Positions 17,016 to 26,977 of a DNA stretch of 64,000 bases are shown in pieces (the first letter of the stretch is position 1; each line of letters opens with the position of its first letter). The notes under the pieces are model-generated. The model did not search any database. It was not told the origin of the DNA and worked only from the letters and a program-made list of their open reading frames with translations. The stretch spans positions 1 to 64,000 of the forward strand of contig NZ_JASHIK010000025.1 of NCBI RefSeq assembly GCF_030733745.1, written 5' to 3'. A program made the position numbers and the translations under genes. Source of the stretch: Stappia sp. MMSF_3263 (GTDB taxonomy: Bacteria; Pseudomonadota; Alphaproteobacteria; Rhizobiales; Stappiaceae).

Positions 17016-19611
17016 TCACGATCCTTTGCGGCACAACGATGATCTTGCGGGCAGGCTTGCCGTCCAGCGCGCGCAGCACGGCCTCGAGCTGGAGCGTAGC
17101 CGCTTCGACCTCTTCTTTGGAAGCCTCGCGTGCGATCGTCAGGTCGGCCCGCTTCTTGCCGTTGACCTGCACCGGCAGGGTCACGGTCGCCTCGACCAGC
17201 AGACCCTCCTCGACCGTCGGCCAGGGTGCGGTGGCAAGCAGGCCCTCGCGGCCAAGCACCGTCCAGCATTCCTCGGCCAGATGCGGCGCCATCGGCGCCA
17301 TCATCTGCACCAGGTAGCCGATGCCCTCGCGCAGGGCGAAGTGCATGTCGTCACCCCCGGCGCCGGCCTGCTGTGCCTTGGACAGCGTGTTGACCAGTTC
17401 GTAGATGCGGGCCACCGCGCGGTTGAAGGAAAGTCCCTCGATGTCGGCGGAAACGCTCGCGCAGGCCTTGTGGGTTGCCCGGCGCAGCGCGGTCGCCGCC
17501 TCGCCGAACGCGTTCGGCCGCGCCGTCTCCGGCACGCCGTCGGCGATATCCCCGACAAGACGCCAGACACGCTGCATGAAGCGCCAGGCGCCCTGCACGC
17601 CATCCTCGGTCCACTGCACGTCGCGCTCCGGCGGGCTGTCGGAGAGCATGAACCAGCGCGCCGTGTCGGCGCCGTAGGTCTCGATGATGTCGGTGGGGTC
17701 GACAGTGTTCTTCTTCGACTTCGACATCTTCTCGATCGAGCCGATCGCGACCTCCGCGCCGCCCTCCAGCAGGAAGGCCTTGCGCGTCTCGCCGTCGCCC
17801 TCGATGCGCACTTCCGCAGGCGAGGCCCAGCCGCCGCCCGGCGCCTTGTAGGTCTCGTGCGTCACCATGCCTTGCGTGAACAGGCCGCGGAATGGCTCCT
17901 TGACGCCCAGATGCCCGGTGACGCTCATCGCCCTTGCGAAGAAGCGCGAATAGAGCAGGTGCAGGATCGCGTGCTCGATACCGCCGATATACTGGTCGAC
18001 CGGCAGCCAGGCATCGGCCACGGCCTTGTCGGTCGGCGTCGCCGCCTTCGGGTCGGTGAAGCGGGCGAAATACCAGGACGAATCGACGAACGTGTCCATC
18101 GTGTCGGTCTCGCGCCGCGCCGGTTTGCCGCAAGCCGGGCAGGCGACGTTGCGCCAGGTCGGATGACGGTCGAGCGGGTTGCCCGGCTTGTCGAAATCGA
18201 TGTCGTCGGGCAACTGCACCGGCAGGTCGGCGACAGGCACCGGCACGACGCCGCAATCCTCGCAATGGATGACCGGGATCGGGCAGCCCCAATAGCGCTG
18301 GCGCGAGATGCCCCAGTCGCGCAGGCGGTAGTTGACCTGCCGCTCGGCCTGCGGGCGCCCGTCGAGCATCGTCGCCTCGAGCCGGGCGGCGACCGCTTCC
18401 TTGGCGTCCGCGATCGACAATCCGTTCATGAAGTCCGAATTGTAGATCGTGCCGTCATCCGTAAAGGCCTCGCCGCGGATCTCGAACGTGTCCGGATCGG
18501 CGCCCGCCGGCAGCACCACCGGGCGCACCGGCAGATGGTACTTGCGGGCGAAGTCTAGGTCGCGCTGGTCATGGGCCGGACAGGCGAAGATCGCGCCCGT
18601 GCCGTAGTCCATCAGGATGAAATTCGCGACGTAGACCGGCAGCGTGATCGAGGGGTCGAGCGGATGCGTCACCGTCAGGCCGGTGTCGACACCGACCTTC
18701 TCCGCCGTCTCGATGGCTTCCGCCGAGGTGCCCTTGCGCCGGCACTCCTCGATGAAGGCGGCAAGCTTCGGGTTGCTTTCGGCAAGCTTCAGCGAGATCG
18801 GGTGATCCGGCGACAGGCCCATGAAGGAGGCGCCAAACAGCGTGTCGGGCCGCGTCGTGAAGATCTCCAGCGCCGTGTCGCCGGTCGGTGCCGGGGTGGA
18901 GAAGGCGAAGCGCAGGCGCAGGCCCTCGGACCGGCCGATCCAGTTCTTCTGCATCAGCCGGACCTTGTCCGGCCAGCGGTCGAGCGTGTCGATGGCGGTG
19001 AGCAGTTCCTCCGACCAGTCGGAGATCTTGAAGAACCACTGGGTGAGCTCGCGCTGCTCGACCGGCGCGCCGGACCGCCAGCCGCGGCCGTCGATGACCT
19101 GCTCGTTGGCGAGCACGGTCATGTCGACCGGATCCCAGTTGACCTTGGAGTTCTTGCGATAGGCCAGGCCCGCCTGCAGGAAGTCGAGGAACAGGTGCTG
19201 CTGCTGGGTGTAATATTCGACGTCGCAGGTCGCGAACTCGCGCGCCCAGTCGAGCGACAGGCCCATGATCTTCAGCTGGCCGCGCATCGTCGCGATGTTC
19301 TGGTAGGTCCAGTCGCGCGGATGCACCTTGTTCTGCATGGCCGCGTTCTCCGCCGGCATGCCGAAGGCGTCCCAGCCCATCGGATGCAGTACGTTGAAGC
19401 CGCGGGCGCGCTTGTAGCGCGCAACGACATCGCCCATCGCGTAGTTGCGCACGTGACCCATGTGGATGCGGCCCGAAGGATAGGGAAACATCTCGAGCAC
19501 ATAGTATTTCGGCCGGGGGTCCTCGTTGCGTGTCGCAAAGACGTCCGTCTCGTCCCAGACCTTCTGCCAGCGGCTTTCCGCCTCGCGGGCGTTGTAGCGC
19601 TCCGTCGCCAT
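17002..19611 (-). CDS. leuS: Leucyl-tRNA synthetase
   Basis: A class I aminoacyl-tRNA synthetase charging tRNA-Leu in the cytoplasm. The 869-residue protein has the HIGH-type motif [12 protein letters not shown] near residue 43, a large editing (CP1) domain about 220-420 with [17 protein letters not shown], a zinc-like Cys pair segment (HCEDCG, ACPACG), [12 protein letters not shown] near 627 with catalytic Lys, and the anticodon and C-terminal domains. I chose the ATG at [13 protein letters not shown]; an ATG nine codons upstream is also in frame and neither has a strong ribosome site. Head of the leuS-lptE-holA transcript. Confidence 0.97.
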   Translation of the reverse strand: MATERYNAREAESRWQKVWDETDVFATRNEDPRPKYYVLEMFPYPSGRIHMGHVRNYAMGDVVARYKRARGFNVLHPMGWDAFGMPAENAAMQNKVHPRDWTYQNIATMRGQLKIMGLSLDWAREFATCDVEYYTQQQHLFLDFLQAGLAYRKNSKVNWDPVDMTVLANEQVIDGRGWRSGAPVEQRELTQWFFKISDWSEELLTAIDTLDRWPDKVRLMQKNWIGRSEGLRLRFAFSTPAPTGDTALEIFTTRPDTLFGASFMGLSPDHPISLKLAESNPKLAAFIEECRRKGTSAEAIETAEKVGVDTGLTVTHPLDPSITLPVYVANFILMDYGTGAIFACPAHDQRDLDFARKYHLPVRPVVLPAGADPDTFEIRGEAFTDDGTIYNSDFMNGLSIADAKEAVAARLEATMLDGRPQAERQVNYRLRDWGISRQRYWGCPIPVIHCEDCGVVPVPVADLPVQLPDDIDFDKPGNPLDRHPTWRNVACPACGKPARRETDTMDTFVDSSWYFARFTDPKAATPTDKAVADAWLPVDQYIGGIEHAILHLLYSRFFARAMSVTGHLGVKEPFRGLFTQGMVTHETYKAPGGGWASPAEVRIEGDGETRKAFLLEGGAEVAIGSIEKMSKSKKNTVDPTDIIETYGADTARWFMLSDSPPERDVQWTEDGVQGAWRFMQRVWRLVGDIADGVPETARPNAFGEAATALRRATHKACASVSADIEGLSFNRAVARIYELVNTLSKAQQAGAGGDDMHFALREGIGYLVQMMAPMAPHLAEECWTVLGREGLLATAPWPTVEEGLLVEATVTLPVQVNGKKRADLTIAREASKEEVEAATLQLEAVLRALDGKPARKIIVVPQRIVNVVA

Positions 19612-19807
19612 GATTGTGATTGCTTTTCTCGTGACCATTGCAGGAATAACGTGGCGCGACTGTCACCAGAAATCCGCCTTGCGGTCAACCTGCAAGGCAT
19701 CCCGCCCGCGCCATTGCAGCCGGCACGGGGACCTCATGGCCCCCTTGCCCCCGCGCCCGGGAAAAGGCTATCGGGAAGGACCGCAGCACAAGCCCCCGAG
19801 GAACCCC

Positions 19808-20521
19808 ATGTCCGCGACCGACAACGCCCCCTCCCCGGCGGCGGCGAACCAAAGCGATGCCGCCGCGCGTCTTGCCGACATCCGCGAGACGGTCACCCGG
19901 GCCGGGAAGGACGCCGGCCGGCCGGCCGGCTCGACCACCCTTGTCGCGGTCTCCAAGACGTTTGACGCCGAGGAAATCCGCCCGGTGCTTTGCGCCGGCC
20001 AGCGGGTCTTCGGCGAGAACCGCGTACAGGAGGCGCAGGGCAAGTGGCCGGGCTTGCGCACGGAATTTCCCGATGTCGAGCTTCACCTGATCGGGCCGCT
20101 GCAATCGAACAAGGCGAAGGATGCGGTGGCCCTGTTCGACGTTATCCACACGCTCGACCGGGAAAAGATCGCCCGGGCGCTGGCCGCCGAATGCCTGGCG
20201 CAGGACCGCGCGCTGCGCTTCTTCGTCCAGGTCAACACCGGCGAGGAACCGCAAAAGGCCGGCATCGCGCCGCATGAGGCCGACGATTTCATCGCCCTTT
20301 GCCGGGACGAGCTCGGCCTCGACGTGGCCGGCCTGATGTGCATCCCCCCGGCCGAAGACACCCCCGCCCCGCATTTCGCGCTGCTGGCGAAGATCGCCGC
20401 GCGAAATGGTCTTGCCGGTCTGTCGATGGGCATGTCCGCGGATTTCGAAAGCGCCGTCCGCCTCGGCGCGACCCATGTGCGCGTCGGCTCGGCGATCTTC
20501 GGCTCCCGCCCGCGTCCCTGA
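19808..20521 (+). CDS. Pyridoxal phosphate homeostasis protein (YggS/PLPBP)
   Basis: A 237-residue YggS/PROSC family protein: an alanine-racemase-like TIM barrel that binds pyridoxal phosphate without known enzyme activity and helps keep cofactor balance. The PLP lysine lies in LVAVSKTFDAEEI near 47; other motifs are FGENRVQEAQGKW near 70, LHLIGPLQSNKAK near 92, SMGMSADFESAVRLGATHVRVGSAIFG near the C-terminus (given in part). The N-terminal 18 residues are a low-complexity Ala/Ser stretch. The 196-base gap to leuS holds no evident gene. Convergent with trkH. Confidence 0.92.
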   Translation: MSATDNAPSPAAANQSDAAARLADIRETVTRAGKDAGRPAGSTTLVAVSKTFDAEEIRPVLCAGQRVFGENRVQEAQGKWPGLRTEFPDVELHLIGPLQSNKAKDAVALFDVIHTLDREKIARALAAECLAQDRALRFFVQVNTGEEPQKAGIAPHEADDFIALCRDELGLDVAGLMCIPPAEDTPAPHFALLAKIAARNGLAGLSMGMSADFESAVRLGATHVRVGSAIFGSRPRP

Positions 20522-20536
20522 CGCCTGAGGCCGAGA

Positions 20537-21979
20537 CTAGCGCTCGCTCCAGAAGTCCGGGGTCAGCAGGATGATCCCCGCCAGGATCTCCAGCCGGCCG
20601 AGCACCATCTGCACGGACAGCAGCGCCTTCACAAGCTCGGGCAGCGACTGGAACGTGCCGGACGGGCCGATGACGTCGCCGACGCCCGGACCGACATTGG
20701 CAAGCGCGGTGATCGAGGCGCTCAGCGCCGTCTCGATGTCGAGACCGGCAAGCGCATAGACGAGCGCGAAGCCGACGAACGTCATCGTGTAGAGCAGGGC
20801 GAAGATCAGCACGCCCTCGATCACCGAGGCGCTCACCGCCGTGCCGCCATAACGTGCCTCCGCCACCCGGTGCGGGCGCACCATGCCCTTCAGGAGCACC
20901 CGGATATAGGAGATCAGCAGCAGCATCCGGAAAGCCTTGAAGCCGCCGGAGGTCGAGCCGCTGCAGCCGCCCAGGAACGTCAGCAGGAAGAACAGGACGA
21001 TCGCCAGGTTGCCCCATTGCAGGTAGTCGTCGGCGGCATAGCCGGTCGTCGTCACTACCGAGACAACGTGGAACACCGACAAGGTGAGGTGGTGGAAGGG
21101 CATGCCGGTGTCGTGCAGGTGCAGCGCGACAAAGGCGCACAGGCTGAAGGCGATGACGAGGCGCAGGAAGAAGAACACCTGCTGGGCATCGCGCCACACC
21201 CGCCGTTCGACCAGGGTGATGAGGAACAGGAAGGGCAGGCTCGACAGCATCATGAAGACGATGGCGATCCAGTAGATCGCAAGGTCGTCGAACTGTCCGA
21301 GCGAGCTGTCGGAGGTCGAGAAGCCGCCGGTCGAGACGGTGGTGAGGGAATGGTTCACCGCCTGGAAGAAGGTCATCCCGGCCAGATAGTAGAGCAGCGT
21401 GCTGGCGCAGGTCAGCACCCCGTAGAGCAGCAGCAGCCGCACCATGAAGGGTTCGAACCGGCCATAGGGCTTCGACGAGGTCTCCGAGGATTCGATCGAG
21501 AAGAGCTGCGAGCCGCCGGCCCTCAGCCCCGGCAGCAGCCAGATGCCGAGCACGACGATGCCGATGCCGCCGATCCATTGCAGCAGCGATCGCCACAGCA
21601 GGATGCCGGGCGGCATCGCGTCGAGCCCGGTGAGCACCGTCGCGCCGGTCGTCGTCAGGCCGGAAATCGCCTCGAACACGGCATCGACGAAGGAAATCTT
21701 CAACCCGCTCAGCCACAGCGGCAACGCGCCGGCCAGCCCGAAGACGATCCAGGCCGCATTGACGAAGACAAGCGTCTCGCGCGTGTTGAACCGGCTGGCG
21801 GAGCGCAGGAATGCGGCGGTCGCCACGCAGCCGATGCACCCCGTGACAAGGGCCGAGGCGAGAAAGACGATCCAGTCCGGATTGCCGGCGACCAGGTCGA
21901 CGGCGGCTGGAATGGTCATGAACAGCGAGATCAGGATCAGCAGGCGGCCGATCGGCAGCGCAACGGCTCGGAGGTCCAT
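20537..21979 (-). CDS. trkH: TrkH family potassium uptake protein
   Basis: The pore subunit of a Trk/Ktr potassium transporter in the inner membrane. The 480-residue protein has about ten to twelve membrane segments in four M1-P-M2 repeats. The four filter loops can be seen: SGLTTTGATV, LTTVSTGGFSTSD, VVSVVTTTGYAADD and LANVGPGVGDV, each with the conserved Gly. The C-terminal LGRLEILAGIILLTPDFW is typical. The ATG at MDLRAVALPIG is chosen since the frame upstream is Pro/Arg-rich without a transporter pattern. TrkA is not in the window. Confidence 0.93.
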   Translation of the reverse strand: MDLRAVALPIGRLLILISLFMTIPAAVDLVAGNPDWIVFLASALVTGCIGCVATAAFLRSASRFNTRETLVFVNAAWIVFGLAGALPLWLSGLKISFVDAVFEAISGLTTTGATVLTGLDAMPPGILLWRSLLQWIGGIGIVVLGIWLLPGLRAGGSQLFSIESSETSSKPYGRFEPFMVRLLLLYGVLTCASTLLYYLAGMTFFQAVNHSLTTVSTGGFSTSDSSLGQFDDLAIYWIAIVFMMLSSLPFLFLITLVERRVWRDAQQVFFFLRLVIAFSLCAFVALHLHDTGMPFHHLTLSVFHVVSVVTTTGYAADDYLQWGNLAIVLFFLLTFLGGCSGSTSGGFKAFRMLLLISYIRVLLKGMVRPHRVAEARYGGTAVSASVIEGVLIFALLYTMTFVGFALVYALAGLDIETALSASITALANVGPGVGDVIGPSGTFQSLPELVKALLSVQMVLGRLEILAGIILLTPDFWSER

Positions 21980-22412
21980 GTCACGGCGTCCTGGTTCCGG
22001 CGTGTTGGAATGTCCCTTGTCGGGAAGGGCGGGGGCGCACCCGTGCCGCCACGGGCCTTCGCAAGGGCGCGGCCGGCTTGCCGGAGGCCGCATCTTCTCC
22101 CTTTTGCGCTCGATTTCAAGGGCCTGATATGCCGGGCAGGGTTTCCCGCCGCGCGCATCAGGCGAAAGACGGCGGGCGATCCTTGACTTTGTGCACCGTT
22201 TTCGACTATGCCGCTGGCAACTCCGAAAGAGTTACGAAACGACCATCCGCCGACCGGGACCCGTAAAGGTGTAAAGAGATCCCGGAGGTTCACACCCGAC
22301 AGCGCGTTGCGCCCTCGGGTGCAAAACCGCTTTGCGCGATCGCGTTCCGGCACCATTTCAGGGGAAACGGCATCGCCATGGCGGCGGTGTCCAGGGATCA
22401 AGGGACCACGGC
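21980..22412. other. 433-base gap between trkH and ffh
   Basis: No gene seen. The half next to ffh carries a likely sigma-70 promoter (22183-22212) and about 200 bases of leader before the ffh start; the trkH half is GC-rich without clear elements. I looked for a 4.5S RNA fold and did not find a convincing one. Confidence 0.5.
22183..22212 (+). promoter_or_regulatory. Sigma-70-type promoter of ffh
   Basis: TTGACT (22183-22188) and TATGCC (22207-22212) with an 18-base spacer in an AT-richer patch about 200 bases upstream of ffh. The -35 box matches the consensus at five of six positions; the -10 is weaker. Confidence 0.5.
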
Positions 22413-23951
22413 ATGTTCGAAAGTCTGTCAGATCGCCTCAGTGGCATTCTCGACAAGCTGACGCGGCGCGGCGCGCTGTCGGAGGCTGACGTCTCCGAAG
22501 CTCTGCGCGAGGTGCGCCGGGCCCTGATCGAGGCCGACGTGGCGCTTCCCGTCGTCAAGTCCTTCACCGACAAGGTGCGCAACCGCGCCGTCGGTCAGGA
22601 AGTGCTGAAGTCGGTCACCCCCGGCCAGCAGGTCGTCAAGATCGTTCACGACCAGCTTGTCGAGATGCTCGGCAGCGAAGCGGAACCGATCGACCTCAAC
22701 GCGCCCGCCCCGGTCGCCATCATGATGGTCGGCCTGCAGGGTTCGGGCAAGACGACCTCGACCGGCAAGATCGCCCTGCGACTGACCAGGAACGACAAGC
22801 GCAAGGTCCTGATGGCCTCGCTCGACACCCGTCGTCCGGCCGCCCAGGAACAGCTCAAGGTGCTCGGCGAGCAGACCGGCATCGACACGCTGCCGATCGT
22901 CGCCGGCCAGACGCCGGTGCAGATCGCCAGCCGCGCGATGACCGCGGCGCGGCTCGGTGGCTACGACGTGGTGATGCTCGACACCGCCGGCCGCACCCAT
23001 ATCGACGAGCCCTTGATGGTCGAGATGGCGGAGATCAGGTCGGCGGCTACGCCGCACGAGATCCTGCTCGTCGCCGACAGTCTCACCGGCCAGGACGCGG
23101 TCAACCTCGCCACCTCCTTCGACGAGCGTGTCGGCATCACCGGCATCGTGCTGACACGAATGGACGGCGACGGGCGCGGCGGCGCCGCCCTGTCGATGCG
23201 CGCCGTCACCGGCAAGCCGGTCAAGCTGGTGGGCACCGGCGAGAAGGCCGACGCGCTCGAGGAATTCCACCCCTCGCGTATCGCCGACCGCATCCTGGGC
23301 ATGGGCGACATCGTCTCGCTGGTCGAGAAGGCCGCCCGCGAGATCGACCAGGAAAAGGCGGCCAAGATGGCCGCCCGCATGCAGAAGGGCAATTTCGACC
23401 TGGAGGATCTGGCCGAACAGCTCCGCCAGATGGAAAAGCTCGGCGGCATGTCCGGAATCATGGGCATGATGCCCGGCGTCGGCAAGCTCAAGAAGCAGCT
23501 CGACGGCGCCAATATCGACGACCGGGTGATCAAGCGACAGGTCGCCATCATCCAGTCGATGACACCGCAGGAGCGGCGCAAGCCCGACCTGCTCAAGGCC
23601 AGCCGCAAGAAGCGCATCGCCACGGGCTCCGGCGTCGATGTCGCCGACGTCAACAAGCTGCTCAAGATGCACCGGCAGATGGCCGACATGATGAAGCAGA
23701 TGGGCAAGGGCAAGGGCATGCTCGGCAAGATGATGGGCGGCCTCGGCATGCCCGGCGCCGGCGGCGGCATGCCGAACATCGACCCGAAGGAACTCGAGCG
23801 CATGGCCCAGTCGGGTCAGTTGCCCGGCGGCCTGCCGGGCCAGATGCCGGGGCAGATGCCCGGCCTGCCGGGCGGGCTTGGCGGACTGGGCGGCCCGCGC
23901 CTTCCGGGCCTCGGCGGCATGCCGGGCATGGGACGGGGGAAAAAGAAGTGA
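22413..23951 (+). CDS. ffh: Signal recognition particle protein
   Basis: Ffh binds 4.5S RNA and signal sequences of nascent chains and docks with FtsY, which is also in this window. The 512-residue protein has the N domain (1-90), the GTPase G domain with GLQGSGKTTSTGK near 107, DTRRPAAQEQL, DTAGR near 190 and TRMDGDGRGG near 247, then the Met-rich M domain (about 300-435). A Gly/Met/Pro-rich tail from about 450 contains repeated LPGQMPGQ-like units, longer than in E. coli. Its stop overlaps the GTG start of the chorismate mutase gene by four bases, so they are co-translated. Confidence 0.97.
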   Translation: MFESLSDRLSGILDKLTRRGALSEADVSEALREVRRALIEADVALPVVKSFTDKVRNRAVGQEVLKSVTPGQQVVKIVHDQLVEMLGSEAEPIDLNAPAPVAIMMVGLQGSGKTTSTGKIALRLTRNDKRKVLMASLDTRRPAAQEQLKVLGEQTGIDTLPIVAGQTPVQIASRAMTAARLGGYDVVMLDTAGRTHIDEPLMVEMAEIRSAATPHEILLVADSLTGQDAVNLATSFDERVGITGIVLTRMDGDGRGGAALSMRAVTGKPVKLVGTGEKADALEEFHPSRIADRILGMGDIVSLVEKAAREIDQEKAAKMAARMQKGNFDLEDLAEQLRQMEKLGGMSGIMGMMPGVGKLKKQLDGANIDDRVIKRQVAIIQSMTPQERRKPDLLKASRKKRIATGSGVDVADVNKLLKMHRQMADMMKQMGKGKGMLGKMMGGLGMPGAGGGMPNIDPKELERMAQSGQLPGGLPGQMPGQMPGLPGGLGGLGGPRLPGLGGMPGMGRGKKK

Positions 23952-24265
23952 CCGACAGCGCCGACCAGATCCTCGGCCCGGCCTCGGCCGCAATGGACGA
24001 GCTCATCCGCCTGCGCGGCTCCATCGACAATATCGACGCGGCGCTGGTCCATATGCTCGCCGAACGGTTCAAGTGCACCCAGAAAGTCGGTGTGCTGAAG
24101 GCCCAACACGATCTTCCGCCCGCCGATCCGGCGCGCGAGGAACGGCAGATCGCGCGCCTGCGCGCACTTGCCAGGGACGCAAACCTTGATCCCGATTTCG
24201 CGGAAAAGTTCCTGAACTTCATCGTCAGGGAAGTGATCCGCCACCATGAAGCCATTCGCCGCTGA
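23948..24265 (+). CDS. Chorismate mutase, AroQ type
   Basis: A 105-residue all-helical monofunctional chorismate mutase that turns chorismate to prephenate for phenylalanine and tyrosine synthesis. The AroQ pattern is present: LRGSIDNIDAALVHMLAERF with the first active-site Arg near residue 23, KVGVLKAQHDLPPADPAREE with Lys/Arg of the active site near 47, and a last helix NFIVREVIRHHEAI. It begins at GTG in a GTGA overlap with the ffh stop and is followed after 30 bases by rpsP; the same order occurs in other alphaproteobacteria. Confidence 0.92.
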   Translation: MTDSADQILGPASAAMDELIRLRGSIDNIDAALVHMLAERFKCTQKVGVLKAQHDLPPADPAREERQIARLRALARDANLDPDFAEKFLNFIVREVIRHHEAIRR

Positions 24266-24295
24266 ACGCGGCGCGCAGTACAGGAGACCATAGAC

Positions 24296-24706
24296 ATGGC
24301 TTTGAAAATTCGTCTTGCCCGCGGTGGCGCCAAGAAGCGTCCGTTCTACCGGATCGTCGTCGCCGACGTGCGCTCGCCGCGCGACGGCCGCTTCGTCGAG
24401 AAGGTCGGCAGCTACAACCCGATGCTGCCGAAGGACAATGCCGATCGCGTCGTGCTCGATGCCGAGCGCATCCAGCATTGGCTCAGCCACGGCGCCAAGC
24501 CGAGCGATCGCGTCCTGCGCTTCCTCGATGCCGCCGGCCTGATGACCCGCGAAGCCCGCAACAACCCGAACAAGGCCGAGCCCGGCCAGAAGGCCAAGGA
24601 GCGTCTCGCCGAGAAGCTCCAGGCTGCCGAGGACGCCGCCGCCGCTGCCGCCGAGGCAGCTTCCGCCGGTGCCGAGGCTCCCGCCGAGGAAGCTTCGGCC
24701 GAGTAA
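24296..24706 (+). CDS. rpsP: 30S ribosomal protein S16
   Basis: S16 is a small-subunit assembly protein. The conserved domain is residues 1-80: [38 protein letters not shown] and the C-terminal [13 protein letters not shown]. At 136 residues it is longer than the E. coli protein because of an Ala/Glu-rich tail (from about 105) common in alphaproteobacteria. AGGAG precedes the ATG. It is followed by rimM after a strong hairpin. Confidence 0.98.
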   Translation: MALKIRLARGGAKKRPFYRIVVADVRSPRDGRFVEKVGSYNPMLPKDNADRVVLDAERIQHWLSHGAKPSDRVLRFLDAAGLMTREARNNPNKAEPGQKAKERLAEKLQAAEDAAAAAAEAASAGAEAPAEEASAE

Positions 24707-24757
24707 GCCGACACCGGTGGAATGCCTCCGGGCGACACCCGGGTTGAGTGACTGACA

Positions 24758-24784
24758 GGGACCCGCGCGAACCGCGCGGGTCCC
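24758..24784 (+). terminator. Perfect hairpin between rpsP and rimM
   Basis: GGGACCCGCGCG and CGCGCGGGTCCC form a perfect 12-bp stem with a 3-base AAC loop, 51 bases after the rpsP stop. No proper T tract follows (GCATTGCTTTGC), so it may be an attenuator, a partial terminator or an RNA stability element that lowers rimM-trmD expression relative to rpsP. Confidence 0.6.
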
Positions 24785-24846
24785 GCATTGCTTTGCAGCC
24801 ACCGATACCGCGGTTGCGGGCAAGGCAAAACGCCAGGAGGTCGCGC

Positions 24847-25380
24847 GTGACGACAGATCGCATCCTCATCGCCCGTATCGGCGCCGCCCACGGCATTCGC
24901 GGCGAGGTCCGGGTCAAGCCCTTCGGCGACGATCCCCTATCCTTCGCCGATTACGGCCCGCTGCAGACGGCGGACGGCAAGCGCGAACTCACCGTTGCCT
25001 CCGCCAGGCTGCAGAAGTCGATGGTGGTGACGCGGTTCGAGGGCGTGAACGACCGCAACGCCGCCGAGGCGCTGAACGGAACCGACCTCTATGTCGCCCG
25101 CCAGGCGCTTCCCGAACTCGATGACGATGACGAGTTCTACCATGCCGACCTGCTTGGCCTGAAGGCGGTGGCGAGCGACGGTGAGCTGCTTGGAACGATC
25201 GTGGCGCTGCCCGATTTCGGTGCCGGCACACTGGTCGAGATCCGCCCCGCCGGGGCGTCCTCCTTCTACGTGCCCTTCACCCGCGAGGCGGTGCCGCGGA
25301 TCGACATTAGCTCAGGCGAGGTGACAATCGTGCCGCCGGAGGATCACGCCGACGAGGAGTCCGGCGAGGCCGGGGCCTGA
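24847..25380 (+). CDS. rimM: 16S rRNA processing factor RimM
   Basis: RimM assists maturation of the 30S head and binds ribosomal protein S19. The 177-residue protein has the N-terminal RimM domain (IARIGAAHGIRGEVRVKPF) and a C-terminal PRC barrel with DDDEFYHADLLGLKAVA and the FYVPFTREAVPRID motif. The start is GTG, preceded by AGGAGG at about 6 bases, the strongest ribosome site nearby; an ATG-type reading further up lacks it. The 3' end overlaps the convergent VanZ-like gene by 37 bases. Confidence 0.95.
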   Translation: MTTDRILIARIGAAHGIRGEVRVKPFGDDPLSFADYGPLQTADGKRELTVASARLQKSMVVTRFEGVNDRNAAEALNGTDLYVARQALPELDDDDEFYHADLLGLKAVASDGELLGTIVALPDFGAGTLVEIRPAGASSFYVPFTREAVPRIDISSGEVTIVPPEDHADEESGEAGA

Positions 25381-25883
25381 TCCCGCCCGGAGACCGAAAC
25401 AGGGAGCGGCAAGGGCGCGGGCACGGCCGAGGACAGGAAATCGTCACCCTCGATTGCCTTCTCCGCGAGTGCCGCGCGCGTTTCGGAGCGGATCAGCACG
25501 ATGGCGGCGACGACCAGAGCGACGCCGATCGTGTTGGCGGCGACATCGCCGAGCGAGGCATGGTGATGCGGCGTCAGGGCCTGGACCGCCTCCCCGCCGA
25601 TGCCGGCAAGGCTGGCGACGCCGGCGGAAATGCGCAAGCGGCAACAGAAGAACGCATGGACCGCCAGGGTCAGCAGCCCGAAGAACACCAGATGCTGCAG
25701 CTTGTCCCAGGGGTGATCGATGCCGGTGTTGAACACCAGGCCGACGGCGATGCCATAGGCAAGCAGCAAGGCCAGCGGCGCGACCCGGCTGAAAGACAGG
25801 TCGAGATAGTGCCGCTCCACGGTCTGGCGCAGCGCCTCGACCAGTCGCGACAGGGATCCGGACATGGAGGGTTTCAGTGACAT
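25344..25883 (-). CDS. VanZ-like membrane protein
   Basis: A 179-residue membrane protein with a VanZ-like pattern: four hydrophobic segments between about 30 and 130, with TGIDHPWDKLQHLVFFGLLTL near 53 (part) and ALTPHHHASLGDVAANTIGV near 103, matching the D-K-x-x-H and R/H-x-x-x-x-D-x-x-x-N motifs of the family. Function unknown; not evidence of glycopeptide resistance by itself. The C-terminal tail is Pro/Ser-rich and its last 12 codons overlap rimM on the other strand. Divergent from trmD. Confidence 0.8.
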   Translation of the reverse strand: MSLKPSMSGSLSRLVEALRQTVERHYLDLSFSRVAPLALLLAYGIAVGLVFNTGIDHPWDKLQHLVFFGLLTLAVHAFFCCRLRISAGVASLAGIGGEAVQALTPHHHASLGDVAANTIGVALVVAAIVLIRSETRAALAEKAIEGDDFLSSAVPAPLPLPVSVSGRDQAPASPDSSSA

Positions 25884-25971
25884 ACGTCCTTTCTAGAAGG
25901 CAAACCGTTAAGCAAGGCTTGCGGCGAACGCCGAGCCGCGCGCCCTGCCGCCATCCAGGACCGGACCTGCC

Positions 25972-26679
25972 ATGAGCTTTGCCGCCACCATTCTCAGCCT
26001 CTATCCGGACATGTTTCCCGGGCCGCTCGGCGCCTCGCTCGCCGGGCGGGCGCTGGAACGCGGCGACTGGTCGCTCGAGGCCCGCCAGATCCGCGACCAC
26101 GCCACGGACAGGCATCGTTCGGTCGACGACACGCCCGCCGGCGGCGGTGCCGGCATGGTGCTGCGCGCCGACATCCTGGCGAGCGCCATCGACGCGGCCA
26201 CGCCCGAAGGCGACACGCGCCCGCGACTGTTGATGAGCCCGCGCGGACGCCCGCTCGACCAGGCCCGCGTGCGCACGCTTGCCGGCGGGCCCGGCGCCAT
26301 CATCGTCTGCGGCCGCTTCGAGGGCGTCGACCAGCGGGTGATCGAGACCCGGAACCTGGAAGAGGTTTCGGTCGGCGACTACGTCCTATCCGGCGGGGAA
26401 CTCGCCGCAATGGTCCTACTCGACGCCGTTGTGCGGCTGCTGCCCGGCGTCATGGGCAATGTCGAGAGCGGCGCCTTCGAAAGCTTCGAGACCGGTCTCC
26501 TGGAACATCCGCACTATACCCGCCCCCGGGACTTCGAGGGACTGTCGATCCCCGAAATCCTGACCTCCGGCGACCATGCCCGCATCGACCGCTGGCGCCG
26601 GGCCGAGGCCGAGGAGCTGACAAGGCAACGACGCCCCGATCTTTGGCGACGCCATCTCACCGGGGAGGACGACGCCTGA
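25972..26679 (+). CDS. trmD: tRNA (guanine37-N1)-methyltransferase
   Basis: TrmD methylates G37 next to the anticodon of tRNAs that read CNN codons and prevents frameshifting. The 235-residue protein carries the SPOUT trefoil-knot signatures: [16 protein letters not shown] near 51, [12 protein letters not shown] near 87, [13 protein letters not shown] near 111, and [21 protein letters not shown] near 131 (part). The order rpsP-rimM-trmD-rplS is the conserved one, although here the VanZ-like gene is inserted on the other strand between rimM and trmD. Confidence 0.97.
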   Translation: MSFAATILSLYPDMFPGPLGASLAGRALERGDWSLEARQIRDHATDRHRSVDDTPAGGGAGMVLRADILASAIDAATPEGDTRPRLLMSPRGRPLDQARVRTLAGGPGAIIVCGRFEGVDQRVIETRNLEEVSVGDYVLSGGELAAMVLLDAVVRLLPGVMGNVESGAFESFETGLLEHPHYTRPRDFEGLSIPEILTSGDHARIDRWRRAEAEELTRQRRPDLWRRHLTGEDDA

Positions 26680-26723
26680 GCCCCGGATGCGCGCAAAATC
26701 GGGCGTTTTAACGCGAAAAGGGC

Positions 26724-26752
26724 ATGACAAACCCGGCAGCTTGCGCTATGCA
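26724..26752 (+). promoter_or_regulatory. Possible promoter upstream of rplS
   Basis: ATGACA (26724-26729) and TATGCA (26747-26752) separated by 17 bases, in the 298-base gap between trmD and rplS, which has no other evident gene. Match to consensus is moderate, so this is tentative; the long gap does suggest rplS has its own promoter. Confidence 0.35.
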
Positions 26753-26977
26753 GCGGCCACTCGGGTGCCGAATTGGCGCCGCGTGCCGTTTTTCCTTTGC
26801 ACAGACGTGCCACATGCCCTGCCGGGCGAAGCAGGAAAACGGACGGGCGACACCGGTGCACGAACCGGATTTCCACGACCGGACACGTTCCGGACTGGCC
26901 AAAAACGCGGTGAATTCGCCCCTGCGGCTCGACCGTTAGCGGACGCTCTGACCGACACGAACCAAAAAGGCAGTGCC

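Noticed and set aside
22094-22412. 4.5S SRP RNA next to ffh
   Set aside because: No convincing long hairpin with the GGAA tetraloop and conserved internal loops could be drawn.
23819-23945. Repeats at the 3' end of ffh as a mobile or regulatory repeat
   Set aside because: They encode the in-frame Gly/Met/Pro-rich tail (LPGQMPGQ-like units) and are a coding feature of Ffh.
25906-25920. TTAAGCAAGGCTTGC near trmD as a CtrA site
   Set aside because: Only one TTAA half-site; the second position reads TTGC, so it does not meet the full consensus.
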